Assembly: GCA_965216255.1 (NCBI GenBank)
Contig: OZ244148.1
Location: forward strand, 310,001 to 374,000
Origin: G965216255 sp965216255
GTDB lineage: Bacteria > Bacteroidota > Rhodothermia > Rhodothermales > Bin80
Length of the DNA: 64,000 nt
Direction: 5' to 3'
The translations under genes and the position numbers were made by a program. Of the stretch, positions 1 through 9,913 are shown piece by piece. The notes below the pieces were generated by a model that had not been told where the DNA came from, did not search any database, and was given only the letters and a program-made list of their open reading frames with translations. Position 1 is the first letter of the stretch; each line of letters starts with the position of its first letter.

Positions 1-333
1 CAGGCCATATAAATCTGTGTCGTGATCAGCGGTGTCAAAGTCCAAGAGCGGTCCGGCTTCCATTACCCCACCAATCTCCTATACAGCACCCGCCGCCGGA
101 GCCATTGGCCGGCCAGGAATTCCAAGAGCTCCCGGTCTCCGTGCGCGACGCGGAACTCGCCGGTCGCCTACGGGGTCCCCATAGCGAGCCCTTCGACAGG
201 ATGCTGAATGCTCAGGCGGTCTCGCGCGGGTTGGTCCGCGTGTCCCACGACGAAGCGTGCGGCCAATACGGGGTCCGTCACGGTTGGTGACGGGCGGACG
301 GCCCCGCGGAATGTTGTCCGCCGACTACCGGCC
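1..333. other. gene-free stretch at window edge
   Basis: No coding region is supported here. A 7-bp inverted repeat (CCGTCAC / GTGACGG at 275-293) lies 40 bases past the stop of the minus-strand VWA gene, but it has no T-run, so it is at best a weak RNA hairpin at the end of that transcript. Confidence 0.4.
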
Positions 334-2214
334 TTACCGCGAATCGACGGACTCGTCAGTCTCAGCCTTCAGCAGCCTAAGGTCCCGCGCCGCCTCGACC
401 AACCGGATGAACTCGCCGCGGTAGCCGCGCGGGTCGTCGCCCTTGCCGTTTTCTGCGAGCCTCACGACATCGTTCAGTGTGAGGTCGCCCGCGTGCTCCG
501 AGTCGCGAAGCAGCATGCCGAAACCCGCCACCGCCGCCGCGAACCGAAAATCGGTCGAAGGCGAGCCCGGCCGGTCCGCCACCGCCTGCTCCAGGAGCTT
601 GCTCTTGGTCCCGTCGGGGTCCTTGTAGCGGACCTTGACGAACATCAGCTCATCGTCGAACACGCTGGGTGGCGGGTCGTCCGCCTGTGGCTGGTAGCGC
701 AGCTCGTCCACGTCTCCACGTGCTCCACCCGGCACCGGCACGCCCGCGGGCACCACCTCATACAGCGCCGTCACCGTGTGCCCGGCCCCCAGTTCTCCCG
801 CGTCCTTGGTGTCGTCATTGAAGTCCTCGTCGGCCAGAAGCCGGTTCTCGTACCCGATCAGGCGGTATCCCGCGACCCGCGCCGGGTTGAACTCGATCTG
901 CAGCTTCACGTCCTTGGCCAAGGTGACGAGCGTTCCGCCCATTTCCTCCACGAGCACCTTTCTCGCCTCGAGCAGACCGTCCACGTAGTGAAAATTCCCG
1001 TTCCCGTGATCGGCGATCTTCTCCATCTTCGAGTCCTTCAGGTTCCCGGTGCCGAAGCCCAGCACGGTCAGGAAGACGCCGCTCTCCCGCTCCTTCTCGA
1101 TGAGGCGTACCATTTCGGCGTCGCTGGAGGCGCCCACGTTGAAGTCGCCGTCGGTAGCCAGGATGACCCGGTTATTGCCGCCATCGACATAATATTCGCG
1201 CGCCGTCTCGTAGGCGAGCTTGAGCCCTTCCCCCCCGGCGGTGCTGCCACCTGCCTGCAGCTCTTCGAGAGCGCCCAAGATCTCTTCGTGCTGGTTGCCT
1301 GGCTTAGAAGGCAGAACGAGCCCCGCCGCACCCGCGTAGACCACGATCGCGACCCGGTCCTGAGGCCGCAACTGGTTCACCAGCAGCGCGAAGGCTTTCT
1401 TGAGTAGGGGCAGTTTGTCCTGCGAACTCATCGAACCCGACACATCGAGCAGGAAAACAAGGTTGCTGGGTGGAAGATCGTCAGTATCGATCGACTGGGC
1501 GTGCAAGCCGATCCTGACCAGGTGATGCTCCTGCTTCCACGGCGCCTCCCACACCTCGGTGGCCACGGCGAAGGGGTGGTCGCCGGACACTTCGCCCCAC
1601 TCGTAGGGGAAGTAGTTGATCATCTCCTCGATGCGAACCGCATCGATATGTGGGCGCTCGCCGTTATTAATGAAGCGCCGGATGTTGGCGTAGGAAGCCC
1701 GGTCGACATCAATTGAGAACGTGGACAGGGGCGATGCGCCGACAGGCCGAAAGTCGTTCTCATCTATGGCGGCGTAGGACTCGGTGTTGAAGTCACGCCT
1801 GCGGAAGCGCTTGCCCCAGGGGGCAGCCGCCCCTGCGGGGACACCAATCGCATTCTGTTGGATAGGCGGCAGGGGATACCTCGCAGTCAACTCCAAGGCG
1901 AAGTCGACGACCGATCTCTGGCCCGCCGTAACCGTCACCTGCCGTTCCTGTGCCGCGTAACCGTCGAAGCGGGCCATCACGGTGTGGTGGCCGGCCGGGA
2001 CGCCCGGCAGCACGTAGTGGCCCGTCGCACTGGTCACAGTGCCGATTTGGGCGCCTCCGACCGTCACCGCCGCGCCCTGCAGCGGCTGGCCCGAAGGGGC
2101 TTCAGTAATTCGGCCCTCGATTGTGCCGGTCGGCGCCTGGGCGGTTGCTGCGGGCGCGCTCGATAGGGTGAGCAGCGTGGTTATTGCGGCGGCCAGAAGC
2201 TCAAGGGATCGCAT
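334..2214 (-). CDS. secreted VWA-domain protein, YfbK type, with carboxypeptidase-regulatory-like domain
   Basis: The 626-residue product starts with a Sec signal peptide (about residues 1-26, ending near ATAQA). A carboxypeptidase regulatory-like beta-sandwich follows (about 30-110), and a von Willebrand A domain has its MIDAS motif DVSGSMS near residue 257. The region before the VWA domain (FSIDVDRASYANIRRFI) and the C-terminal part match the VWF_A plus DUF3520 layout of YfbK-type proteins. The start is well supported: AAGGAGG sits about 6 bases upstream of the ATG. The VWA fold normally binds a metal and a protein partner, so a surface or periplasmic binding role is likely, but the partner is unknown. 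It looks monocistronic. The family call is firm; the function is inferred. Confidence 0.9.
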   Translation of the reverse strand: MRSLELLAAAITTLLTLSSAPAATAQAPTGTIEGRITEAPSGQPLQGAAVTVGGAQIGTVTSATGHYVLPGVPAGHHTVMARFDGYAAQERQVTVTAGQRSVVDFALELTARYPLPPIQQNAIGVPAGAAAPWGKRFRRRDFNTESYAAIDENDFRPVGASPLSTFSIDVDRASYANIRRFINNGERPHIDAVRIEEMINYFPYEWGEVSGDHPFAVATEVWEAPWKQEHHLVRIGLHAQSIDTDDLPPSNLVFLLDVSGSMSSQDKLPLLKKAFALLVNQLRPQDRVAIVVYAGAAGLVLPSKPGNQHEEILGALEELQAGGSTAGGEGLKLAYETAREYYVDGGNNRVILATDGDFNVGASSDAEMVRLIEKERESGVFLTVLGFGTGNLKDSKMEKIADHGNGNFHYVDGLLEARKVLVEEMGGTLVTLAKDVKLQIEFNPARVAGYRLIGYENRLLADEDFNDDTKDAGELGAGHTVTALYEVVPAGVPVPGGARGDVDELRYQPQADDPPPSVFDDELMFVKVRYKDPDGTKSKLLEQAVADRPGSPSTDFRFAAAVAGFGMLLRDSEHAGDLTLNDVVRLAENGKGDDPRGYRGEFIRLVEAARDLRLLKAETDESVDSR

Positions 2215-3539
2215 CGGTTCCTCCTTGGGTTTTGCATCGAGGGCGGCAACGACTCCGCGGCGACCGCATTGGGGTTAAGTCACACAAAATGATTACGTGC
2301 CGGCGCAGGGAAGGTTGCCCATTCCGGGAGATTCGGCAAGAGCGAAGGCTGGCCGGTCGCCGCCGGCTAGGCCGCTCCATTGGATCTGGTGGATCGAACG
2401 ACTCCACGGGCCTCTGACGGTTAATATCCTCTTGCGCGAAAACGACACCTCGTGTAACGAGGACAGTATCAACGAGATCGAGTCCGCTACCACAGAAGTG
2501 GACTTGAGCGCCCTGACTCCCACTGTCGTATGGGCGGCGTTCGTCGGCGGAGAGCGACGCGACGCGACCTGGATGGCGTTGCTGCCTGGGCTCTTTCTGC
2601 AATCCCTTGAGCTTTCTGGTACCGAGGATCTGGACGCAGCGTTTGCCCGCCTGGTGCGCCAAGCACCTCCGCTGCCAACCTCAAGCGCGGCACCGAAAGC
2701 CCGCCTCGCCGCCGAGATCGAGCAACCTGAATGGCGTCCTCCGAGTCTCAACTATTGTAGATGATCCCCAAGAGTTACTACCTAAGACGTGGGACGAATT
2801 CTCTGCTGGCGTGCTTCAGATCCCTGTCTCGCCCGCGCATCTGCAGATATGCCTGTAGCCGGCAATGCAGGGAGTCACCCCTGAAGAGCCGCTGCGCCCT
2901 CCTGTGGGTCTGCGGCCGCATCCGATCGTATGCCGTCCCTTCCTCCGGCGGCGCACGCGTACTAGGCCGCAGCCTGCGGTATCCTTTCTACGCTCCCCGG
3001 TCACTACGGCGCAAACGGCCCCGCTGCCTGCCAAGCCGCTCCATCTCCCGCATGTGCGCCGCCGGCGTCTGACCGTACTTCTGCTCCAGCCGGCGTCGGC
3101 CTCCCGCACGACTTACCCTCGACATCGATGCGCGATGCTCTCCGTCCGTGACCACCAGGCCTCGTTCCCATTCCTCGAGGCGAATAAGAAACCGGCTTGC
3201 CGCGAATCTCCCGCATGAACCACGCCGCTCCACCACGCGTTTGCGTGGTTGAACTGTACACACATTCAGGTAAAGCCAATCAATACATGCGACTTTCAGC
3301 GAAACGTACTGACGGACGATTTCGGCTACATTGCGCGCTATTTTCATGGTAGGCTCCACCCCTGGGACACGCCTGCGTATTAAGAAAAATAGTCGCACGC
3401 ACACCAAGTGCTATGCCCAAAATGGGAGCGCCGGTAGATCAGGCAACAACGTCAGACCTTAGGTCTGTTAGCTCTAAGGCGGAGCCTGGCTAGGACTTAG
3501 GGTACACTATTGTCTCATCGTCGCAGGACGTGAGCAGAT
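2215..3539. other. long stretch without a supported gene
   Basis: Several overlapping open frames exist on both strands (for example 2297-2764 plus and 2293-2751 minus), but none shows a recognisable domain, a good ribosome site or convincing composition. The only recognisable item is a decayed minus-strand fragment at 3250-3347, listed separately. A perfect hairpin CAGACC-TTA-GGTCTG (3453-3467) lies about 70 bases upstream of the next gene and has no T-run; it could be an operator or leader structure. The stretch looks like decayed DNA. Confidence 0.4.
3250..3347 (-). pseudogene. remnant N-terminus of a conserved hypothetical protein
   Basis: From the ATG at 3347 the minus strand reads MKIARNVAEIV, followed by VSLKVACIDWLYLNV. 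From memory this resembles the opening of a widespread conserved protein of unknown function (consensus like HVxLEVExIDRxYLNVYVPxLQ). The similarity stops after about 32 codons; what follows is arginine-rich and unrelated, so only a fragment survives. The resemblance is recalled and not computed, hence the modest confidence. Confidence 0.35.
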
Positions 3540-6305
3540 ATGCGGCCTTCTTCAATAGCCAAGCCTGCCGTGCACGGGCTGTGCAGGGGGATTGAAAGCG
3601 GGATTCCAAGCTTTGCCATCATTGGCATGTCCCAAAGCACCTTCGCGGCAGCAGTATTCGTGCTTGCCGCTGTGTATCTCGAGCTAGCGCCGAGCCACGA
3701 CGCTCAGGCCCAATCGCGGCGCTACGCTATAACGGGCACTGTGACCGACTCCACGGGTGCCCCCCTGCGTGACGCGTCGGTGTCCGTCCATTCGCTCCCG
3801 GACTCGGTTCTGGCGGGGAGTGCCGTATCAAGTAAGTCAGGCACCTTCCTGGTGCGCGGGCTTTTGCCAGGAAACTACTTGCTCGAAGTTGACTTCATTG
3901 GCATGCAGACGTCCACGCTGACTGTCACCGTATCGGACGCAGACGTGGCAGCTGGCTCCATCATGCTGGCTCAACAGGCGGTCGAATTGGAGGAAATCCT
4001 AATCCAGGCTGAGCCCGTTCCATTTGCGACAAGAGGCGACACCGTCGAGTACTATGCTGCAGCCTATGCATCCCGGTGGAACGACGTCGTAGAGGATCTG
4101 CTTCGGAAGCTACCTGGCGTACGAGTTTACCGGGACGGCACCATACGCGTCTACGGAGAAATCGTGGGCACCGTGCTGGTCGACGGTAAAGAGTTCTTCG
4201 GCAGCGACCCCTCCGTAGCTACAGAAAATCTTCCTGCCCATACCATAGCACGGGTGCAGGTGTACTACAAGGAATCGGATTTGGCTGCATTCACTGGAAT
4301 TCCTGATGGCAACGAAGTTCGGGCAATCAACCTGGTACTCAAGGATGAAGCCAAGCGGGGCTATTTTGGACGTATTGGCGGGGGCGTCGGGGCCGAAACT
4401 CAGCAGAAAACACTGTATGATGGGGAGGCGAAAATTTATCGTTTTACCGATGCCATAAAACTCACGCTAACTGGCGATGCTGACAATCGGAACCCGTTTG
4501 GTGACGGTTTTGCCCGGGCATTTAAGCTTGACTCCAGGGCGAGACGTGACAATGGGAACGGTAGCTGGGTCCACGGCAGCTATTCTCTAGACTTGCAGGA
4601 CAGCGAGCAGGACGGAGCGCTCAAGCGTGAGGAAGTGCTCGGGTCCGAGGTATTCTCCAGACTGGATCGAACCAGTCATCGAACCCGCACTAGCCTTGCG
4701 CATCAACTTAGCGTTAGCGCGTACACCACCTTCGCCAAAGGGCACGATTTGCGTCTGAACGCCAGCCTCGACGCCGCCTCATCCTCGGCCACGAATACTA
4801 CGTTTCAGCGCATCCAGGATGGTGCCTCCCTCGCAAGAAGCACTGCAGACACCACCCATCTCGATTCCGAGAACGGCATGCGGAGTGGGGAGGCGCAGCT
4901 TACCTGGAGGAGAAGACTGAACAGCAAAGGGACTGCGCTGGTAGCGGAAGCGCAAGTCACCATGGCAACAGCCAGCGATGAGTCGGACCTGAATACGAGA
5001 ACCAGATTCTACGATGCGGGAGCAACATTGGCGCTCGATCAGGTGCTGCAGAATCAAATGCAGCTCGACCGAAGACTGATCCACAAACATCGCTGGTCCG
5101 TGACCCACCCGATCGCAACGGGGCATACACTGGAATTGTACGGCCAATTTTACACGAGCAGGCAAGAAGACGAAAAAACCATCCTGGACCTGGAAGAAGG
5201 CATCGCACGATTTAACGACCGGCTCAGCTTAGGCCTCGATCAAAGCTATAGATACATACATGGTGGGTTACGCCTAGGCCGGCGGGTCGATGGCATGCGT
5301 GCGGAATTGCGCTTGGAAGTCAAGCGATCTGACTTGACTGACACGGTCCTGGATCTGCACCGGCGCATACACCGGCCCTATACCCATTTTCTTCCGCGGG
5401 CATTCGTCACACTCGACCTCAGCGAAAGAACGAACCTCAGGGTTAGGTATCAGGCGTCCACTCGCGCGCCAACGTTGAGGCAACTGCAGCCCTATGTCGA
5501 CAATGCCAATCCGCTTATTATTCTTGTTGGTAACCCTGATTTGGAGCCGGAGTATGGCCACTCCCTTTCAGTGGGCTACCGCTACCTGGACAAATCCAGC
5601 TTGCTTTACTTTTCTGCACGCACGAGTATTACCTACACGCAGGATGACATTGCCTCTTCCCGCTCCGTAGACGAGCAGCTTCGTCAGGTGCGCACCTACG
5701 TCAATGCCAAAGCACGCTGGGAGCGCCGAGGAAGCATCAAGGTCTCTTTCCCCATCACACGCCTGGGAATAGACCTTGATATCGGCAACGAATTGTCTTA
5801 CTCAACAGGGTCCACCTACATCAATTCCTCGGAGAATAGAAGCCGGAGAATTCGTAATACCGTGGATGTGGAGATAAATATGAGCTCCTCGGACGACCTG
5901 GTGGTCTTCGCCGCCGGCCAGCTGTCGCTGAACCGCACCGATTACTCGCTAAACGAACGCCTGGAGCACGCCTACCAGACCGCAGAAGCATATGCCGGGG
6001 CAATCTACGGTTTTGGGCATGGCTGGGAAGTGAGCACAGTCTTGGCATACCAACTGTTTGACAATGCTCTTTTCGGTTCGGGCCGGGATGTTGCGGACTT
6101 GGAAACCGAGTTTTCCTGGTCATTCCTCGATGACCGCGCGTCGCTGCGGCTAGTGCTTCGGGACATGCTCAACCAGAATCTGGGTGTCACCGTGTCCAGT
6201 ACGTCAACCTATATCGAGGAAGAACGTATCCCGTCGCTCGGGCGCCACTTGGTCGCCAAGTTCACCTACCGGTTTTCTCCAGTCAGGAAGCAGGGCCCGC
6301 CCTAG
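3540..6305 (+). CDS. TonB-linked outer membrane beta-barrel protein with carboxypeptidase-regulatory-like N-terminus
   Basis: The product is 921 residues if it starts at 3540. It has a hydrophobic leader, a carboxypeptidase regulatory-like domain (ITGTVTDSTGAPL onward, about residues 62-145), a plug-like segment (LRKLPGVRV, VLVDGKEFFGSDP, about 180-250) and a long beta-rich barrel to the C-terminus. The order matches Bacteroidota outer-membrane barrel proteins related to TonB receptors, which are thought to move large ligands across the outer membrane. The first 29 residues look unlike a signal peptide; the ATG at 3627 (MSQSTFAAAVFVLAAV) gives a normal leader cleaved after DAQAQ and may be the real start. 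Neither start has a strong ribosome site. No SusD-like partner lies beside it, so the ligand is unknown. Confidence 0.85.
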   Translation: MRPSSIAKPAVHGLCRGIESGIPSFAIIGMSQSTFAAAVFVLAAVYLELAPSHDAQAQSRRYAITGTVTDSTGAPLRDASVSVHSLPDSVLAGSAVSSKSGTFLVRGLLPGNYLLEVDFIGMQTSTLTVTVSDADVAAGSIMLAQQAVELEEILIQAEPVPFATRGDTVEYYAAAYASRWNDVVEDLLRKLPGVRVYRDGTIRVYGEIVGTVLVDGKEFFGSDPSVATENLPAHTIARVQVYYKESDLAAFTGIPDGNEVRAINLVLKDEAKRGYFGRIGGGVGAETQQKTLYDGEAKIYRFTDAIKLTLTGDADNRNPFGDGFARAFKLDSRARRDNGNGSWVHGSYSLDLQDSEQDGALKREEVLGSEVFSRLDRTSHRTRTSLAHQLSVSAYTTFAKGHDLRLNASLDAASSSATNTTFQRIQDGASLARSTADTTHLDSENGMRSGEAQLTWRRRLNSKGTALVAEAQVTMATASDESDLNTRTRFYDAGATLALDQVLQNQMQLDRRLIHKHRWSVTHPIATGHTLELYGQFYTSRQEDEKTILDLEEGIARFNDRLSLGLDQSYRYIHGGLRLGRRVDGMRAELRLEVKRSDLTDTVLDLHRRIHRPYTHFLPRAFVTLDLSERTNLRVRYQASTRAPTLRQLQPYVDNANPLIILVGNPDLEPEYGHSLSVGYRYLDKSSLLYFSARTSITYTQDDIASSRSVDEQLRQVRTYVNAKARWERRGSIKVSFPITRLGIDLDIGNELSYSTGSTYINSSENRSRRIRNTVDVEINMSSSDDLVVFAAGQLSLNRTDYSLNERLEHAYQTAEAYAGAIYGFGHGWEVSTVLAYQLFDNALFGSGRDVADLETEFSWSFLDDRASLRLVLRDMLNQNLGVTVSSTSTYIEEERIPSLGRHLVAKFTYRFSPVRKQGPP

Positions 6306-6366
6306 CCCTACCCTTTACCCACATTTGTGACTTGACATTGTGATTTGTGCCGCGTAGATTGGCCGC

Positions 6367-8670
6367 ATGACTGCCCAAAATCAGATCCTGCGGACACTGC
6401 GGTCTTCGGAAACACGGCTTGAGCGGGTGATGGATGCACACCCCGACGCGGGCCGGACGGCGCTGAGTCGCCGCGTCTGCGAGGCTTTCAGATTCCATGA
6501 TGTGAAGGGGCAGCCGCAGCAAGCCGGGTGTCTGAAGGCACTAAGGACATTGGAATCCGAGGGCAGGCTGTCATTGCCGGCGCCTAAGCGCTGCATCCAA
6601 GGCAGTAATGCACGTCTTTTGGACCAGCCGGTGCCAGAGGCAGAGGATGTGCCCGCTTCACTCAGGGATATCAGGGGGTTGGAACTGGAGCTGGTCGAAG
6701 ACGACGCGCAGCGCGCCATCTGGAACACGCTCATGGCCACAGAGCATCCGCAGGGTGCGACGAAGTTCGCGGGGGCACAACTGCGGTATCTCTTTCGGAG
6801 CGAGCACGGCTATCTGGGGGCGATCGGCTTTGCGGCTTCCGCCCTGTATCTTGGGCCGCGCGATGCGTGGATGGCCTGGTCAGAGGAGCAGCGCCAGAAG
6901 CATCTGCACTACGTTGTGGGACTGAACCGGTTCTTGATTCGACCGGAGATCCGGTGCAAGAACCTGGCCAGTCATCTTTTGGGGAAGGTGCTGAGGCGAT
7001 TGCTACAGGACTTTTTCCAGCGCTACGGGTATCGTCCGTGGGTGGTGGAGACGTTTGTGGGGCCCGATCAGCGGGGGACGTGTTTCCGGGCGGCGGGCTT
7101 CCTGTATGTGGGCAAGACCTCCGGTCGGGGCCGGCATGCCCGCACCAAGGCGTGCACCACTTCGAAGAAGGCGGTCTTCGTCTTTGAGTTGGATCGCCGC
7201 TGGCGCGCGCGTCTCGGGGTGCCGCATGTAGAGGCCTACCCCCGGCTGGAAGTGGGTGCGGGACTGTGCAGCGACACTTGGGCGCAGCAGGAGTTTGGCG
7301 GCGCGCCGCTGGGGGACAAGCGGCGCACGGACCGCCTGGTCCAGAGTGTCGCTATATTGGCCCGAACACCGGGAGAGCCCATGACGGCAGGCATCGAGGT
7401 CGAGAGTGCAGCGGTAAAGGGGTATTATCGCTTCATAGAGAAGGTTAACAGCAAGAAGGTTACACCAAAGAAGATCCTGGAACCGCATCGGATGCGTACG
7501 ATAGAGCGGATGCGTACGCAGACGACGGTATTGTGCGTAGAGGACGAGACGATCATCACCTACAGTACGCGTCCGAAATGCGAGGGTCTAGAGGTGATCG
7601 GTAGCAACCAGACCACAGCGAAGGCCCAGGGTGTGCGTTTGCACGCTACGCTGGCCCTGAGTGCAGAGGGGTTGCCGCTGGGGCTGTTGCGCTGTGCGTA
7701 TGCGCCCGAGAAAGGGCCCCACAAGCCAGCAACGCAGCGCTGGGTAGACGGATTCAACGACACGGTCGAGGCGGCCTCGCATCTCAGTGGCAGGACACGC
7801 GTGATCAGCGTCATGGACCGGGAAGGGGACATGTTTGCCGTCTTCGAGGCGTGGCGGAGTCAGCGGCGGACCCACGTGTTGGTGCGGGCCAAGGTGGATC
7901 GCATCCTGGCAGGGAAGCAGAAGCTGTTTGCGTCCATGCGCGGGGGTGCCCCGGACGGATTCGTAGAGGTGCCCATAGCCCGTCTGAGCCGCCGCGAGAA
8001 GTCGGGCCGTCTGCTGCATGAGAAACGAGGGGGCCGCATGGCGCGCATGGCGGTGCGCTACCGCCAGCTGGCTCTTCGTCCCACAGACGGCTTCACGGGC
8101 GAGGCGGTGCGGGTAAGTGGCATTCACCTCCGTGAGGAGGCGCCTCCGGAGGCAGAGACGCCTATAGAGTGGTATTTGCTCACAACCGTGGAGGTAACTA
8201 CGCGCGAGGAGGCCCTGAAGATGGTGGACTATTACGCGCAGCGGTGGCGCATTGAAGACGCCTTTCGGGTACTCAAGAGCGGGTGCAAGGTGGAGGAGTT
8301 GAGCATGCAAAAGGCCAGCAGCCTACACTGCGCCATTACCATCTATGCCGTGATGGCCTGGCGCCTGCTGTTGATGACGCTATTGAGGCGCGAGGTGCCA
8401 GAGGCCGAGGCCCAGATCCTGTTTACGGACACGGAGCTGCGTGCGCTTGAGGCCTATGCCCACCGCTACCGCCTGCCGCTTCCCAAGGATCTGGCTTCGG
8501 CGATCCTGGTGATGGCTATCCTGGGCGGTTACATGAACCGGAAGAATGACCCGCCGCCGGGGGTCAAGATCATGTGGCGCGGCTACAGCCGCCTGGAAAT
8601 AGGGGCCGAGTTCGTTGCTGCGGAGCAGTACCTGAGCAAGGCGACAGCAGTGCCTGTTCAGCGGGAATAG
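6367..8670 (+). CDS. IS4-family (Tn5/IS50-like) transposase with N-terminal DruA (DUF4338) domain
   Basis: The 767-residue protein is a fusion. Residues about 1-300 are the DUF4338 fold of DruA, the signature protein of Druantia anti-phage systems. Recognisable parts include LVGLNRFLIRP-like VVGLNRFLIRPEIRCKNLAS and VVETFVGPDQRGTCFRAAGF. Residues about 305-360 are the Tn5 DNA-binding domain (FGGAPLGDKRRTDRLVQ). The rest is the IS4 catalytic domain: ED in VLCVEDETIITY, D in VMDREGD, and the YREK-type signature YAQRWRIEDAFRVLKSG. All three acidic positions are present and the frame is intact, so it may be active. I could not find convincing terminal inverted repeats, so the ends of the element are undefined. 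DruA-transposase fusions are known; what the DruA part does for transposition is not. Confidence 0.9.
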   Translation: MTAQNQILRTLRSSETRLERVMDAHPDAGRTALSRRVCEAFRFHDVKGQPQQAGCLKALRTLESEGRLSLPAPKRCIQGSNARLLDQPVPEAEDVPASLRDIRGLELELVEDDAQRAIWNTLMATEHPQGATKFAGAQLRYLFRSEHGYLGAIGFAASALYLGPRDAWMAWSEEQRQKHLHYVVGLNRFLIRPEIRCKNLASHLLGKVLRRLLQDFFQRYGYRPWVVETFVGPDQRGTCFRAAGFLYVGKTSGRGRHARTKACTTSKKAVFVFELDRRWRARLGVPHVEAYPRLEVGAGLCSDTWAQQEFGGAPLGDKRRTDRLVQSVAILARTPGEPMTAGIEVESAAVKGYYRFIEKVNSKKVTPKKILEPHRMRTIERMRTQTTVLCVEDETIITYSTRPKCEGLEVIGSNQTTAKAQGVRLHATLALSAEGLPLGLLRCAYAPEKGPHKPATQRWVDGFNDTVEAASHLSGRTRVISVMDREGDMFAVFEAWRSQRRTHVLVRAKVDRILAGKQKLFASMRGGAPDGFVEVPIARLSRREKSGRLLHEKRGGRMARMAVRYRQLALRPTDGFTGEAVRVSGIHLREEAPPEAETPIEWYLLTTVEVTTREEALKMVDYYAQRWRIEDAFRVLKSGCKVEELSMQKASSLHCAITIYAVMAWRLLLMTLLRREVPEAEAQILFTDTELRALEAYAHRYRLPLPKDLASAILVMAILGGYMNRKNDPPPGVKIMWRGYSRLEIGAEFVAAEQYLSKATAVPVQRE

Positions 8671-9120
8671 CACCGGGCGTGCGAGTGACAAAGGGAACAA
8701 ATTGGAGGAAAACGGGACAGAACAGACAACGCTCAGGCACCATAATGCCCCGAAAGCGCTATATCGATATGCATTCGAGCTTGGCCCTCTTTCGAAAGAC
8801 CAAGCCGTTCTACCGCCCATATTCCGGGCATTGAATCCAAGTTCCACGGCCAAAGTGGCTGCGTCCTGACCTCCCAGGCAAGATCGCAATTCTGCTAAAC
8901 AGGCCGGAAAATCAAAGATGCGACATTATGTCAAGTCCGAGAAGTGGACCAAGGGTAGCCCTAGCCGAAATTGTGGCCCTCTTCTTTGCGGATCCAGGCC
9001 GCCGAACCGAGTAGGCAACCGTGTCGGCACAAGGAGGCGCATGCGTGCAACTGTGATTCGCACCTCCATGCCCCGGGCTTGTCGCGCTACACCCAAATCG
9101 CTGTATAGGACCTTTTCAAT
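8671..9120. other. non-coding flank between the DruA-transposase gene and IS-A
   Basis: No gene is supported. The stretch must include the right end of the DruA-transposase element, but no repeat matching the left flank (6306-6366) is obvious. It ends in the 8-bp target site of IS-A. Before the two IS1595 insertions it was continuous with the sequence at 16814. Confidence 0.4.
9113..9120. repeat. target-site duplication TTTTCAAT, copy 1 (left of IS-A)
   Basis: TTTTCAAT directly abuts the left inverted repeat of IS-A. Identical copies lie at 13632-13639 and 16806-16813. Eight bases is the usual duplication length of the IS1595 family. Confidence 0.92.
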
Positions 9121-9148
9121 GGGGATTATATACGATAGTAGCCACTAG
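9121..9148 (+). repeat. left inverted repeat of IS-A
   Basis: It begins GGGGATTATATACGATAGTA and continues GCCACTAG. The reverse complement of 13604-13631 matches 26 of 28 positions. The TAG stop of the first passenger gene (9145-9147) lies inside it. Confidence 0.93.
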
Positions 9149-9741
9149 AGGCGTTTCATAGCATGCTTGTACTTCTTCGGTACTTTCATTTCATCGACTT
9201 CCGACTTATATGTAGTGGTAGTGGTTTTACAACCAGTTTCATTAATCTCCATCTTTATATGAGTGCGATGCAATACATGCTCTGTCTTGTCATCAATCCA
9301 ATAGCTGATTATGGCGTACATAGAATCTCGGAATGCCCATTCTTGCAAGACAAAAAACCCTTCGAGAATGCTAACGTCGTTATCGGTATATGCAACGCCA
9401 TACAGCATTGAATGCATTCTGGCGAACGAATGCTCGAATTCCTGAATGTACTCCCGCAAAACAGTGGCTAAGTCTTGCTTCTTTATGCTTCGCCTTGCGC
9501 CAAGCTCTGACATTATGAATGTTATGAGAACATCACAGTACTTCCTCCACGAGGATAAGTCACCGGAGTCTTCTGCGAAGTATTCTCGACCGTCATCTTG
9601 TATTCGCTGCAATACTGACCATGCGTTTCGGCAATGCCTATACGAAGGTAGGGCCTCAAACCGGTCATCATCTTCTGTTGGCCGTAGGGAATATCTATTC
9701 TCGTATTTCCGGTCTTTACCAAACGGTGTGTAGTCTGACAT
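9145..9741 (-). CDS. hypothetical protein, IS-A passenger
   Basis: The 198-residue protein is not recognised. It is rich in charged and aromatic residues, has no signal peptide or transmembrane segment, and ends in a basic tail (VPKKYKHAMKRL) preceded by a run of threonines. The start MSDYTPFGKDRKYENRYS has no clear ribosome site. The gene points toward the left end of IS-A and its stop codon lies within the terminal repeat, so it travels as cargo of the element. Cytosolic location is likely; no function is proposed. Confidence 0.6.
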   Translation of the reverse strand: MSDYTPFGKDRKYENRYSLRPTEDDDRFEALPSYRHCRNAWSVLQRIQDDGREYFAEDSGDLSSWRKYCDVLITFIMSELGARRSIKKQDLATVLREYIQEFEHSFARMHSMLYGVAYTDNDVSILEGFFVLQEWAFRDSMYAIISYWIDDKTEHVLHRTHIKMEINETGCKTTTTTYKSEVDEMKVPKKYKHAMKRL

Positions 9742-9778
9742 GGCTCGCTTATCAGTTTAATCCCAAACACCAAAGATC

Positions 9779-9913
9779 ATGAACCTGAAACTTAAAGAAG
9801 AACTCAAGCTACCAGCCTCGAATTACGAACCAATTGCCAAATTACTTGATGAGTTGTTCGAGGCAGTTAAGAGGATGGGAGCTTACGCTGCAACTTTGCG
9901 GCAGCCGAAATGA
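9779..9913 (+). CDS. possible 44-residue small protein, IS-A passenger
   Basis: A short plus-strand frame begins MNLKLKEELKLPASNYEP and continues with LLDELFEAVKRMGAYAATLR. It has an amphipathic, protein-like composition. It lies between two minus-strand genes and overlaps the 3' end of the second one tail to tail by 47 bases. There is no ribosome site. It could be real or chance. Confidence 0.25.
   Translation: MNLKLKEELKLPASNYEPIAKLLDELFEAVKRMGAYAATLRQPK

Noticed and set aside
208..1407. 399-codon plus-strand frame
   Set aside because: It is antisense to the VWA-domain gene and has no domain of its own.
6306..8760. Terminal inverted repeats for the DruA-transposase element
   Set aside because: The best pairing (CCCTTT...TTTGTGACT against CCCTTTGTCACT) is short and gapped, and no target duplication supports it.
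8918..9148. Possible gene interrupted by IS-A
   Set aside because: Joining 9120 to 16814 extends the frame by about 30 codons only, with no recognisable protein.
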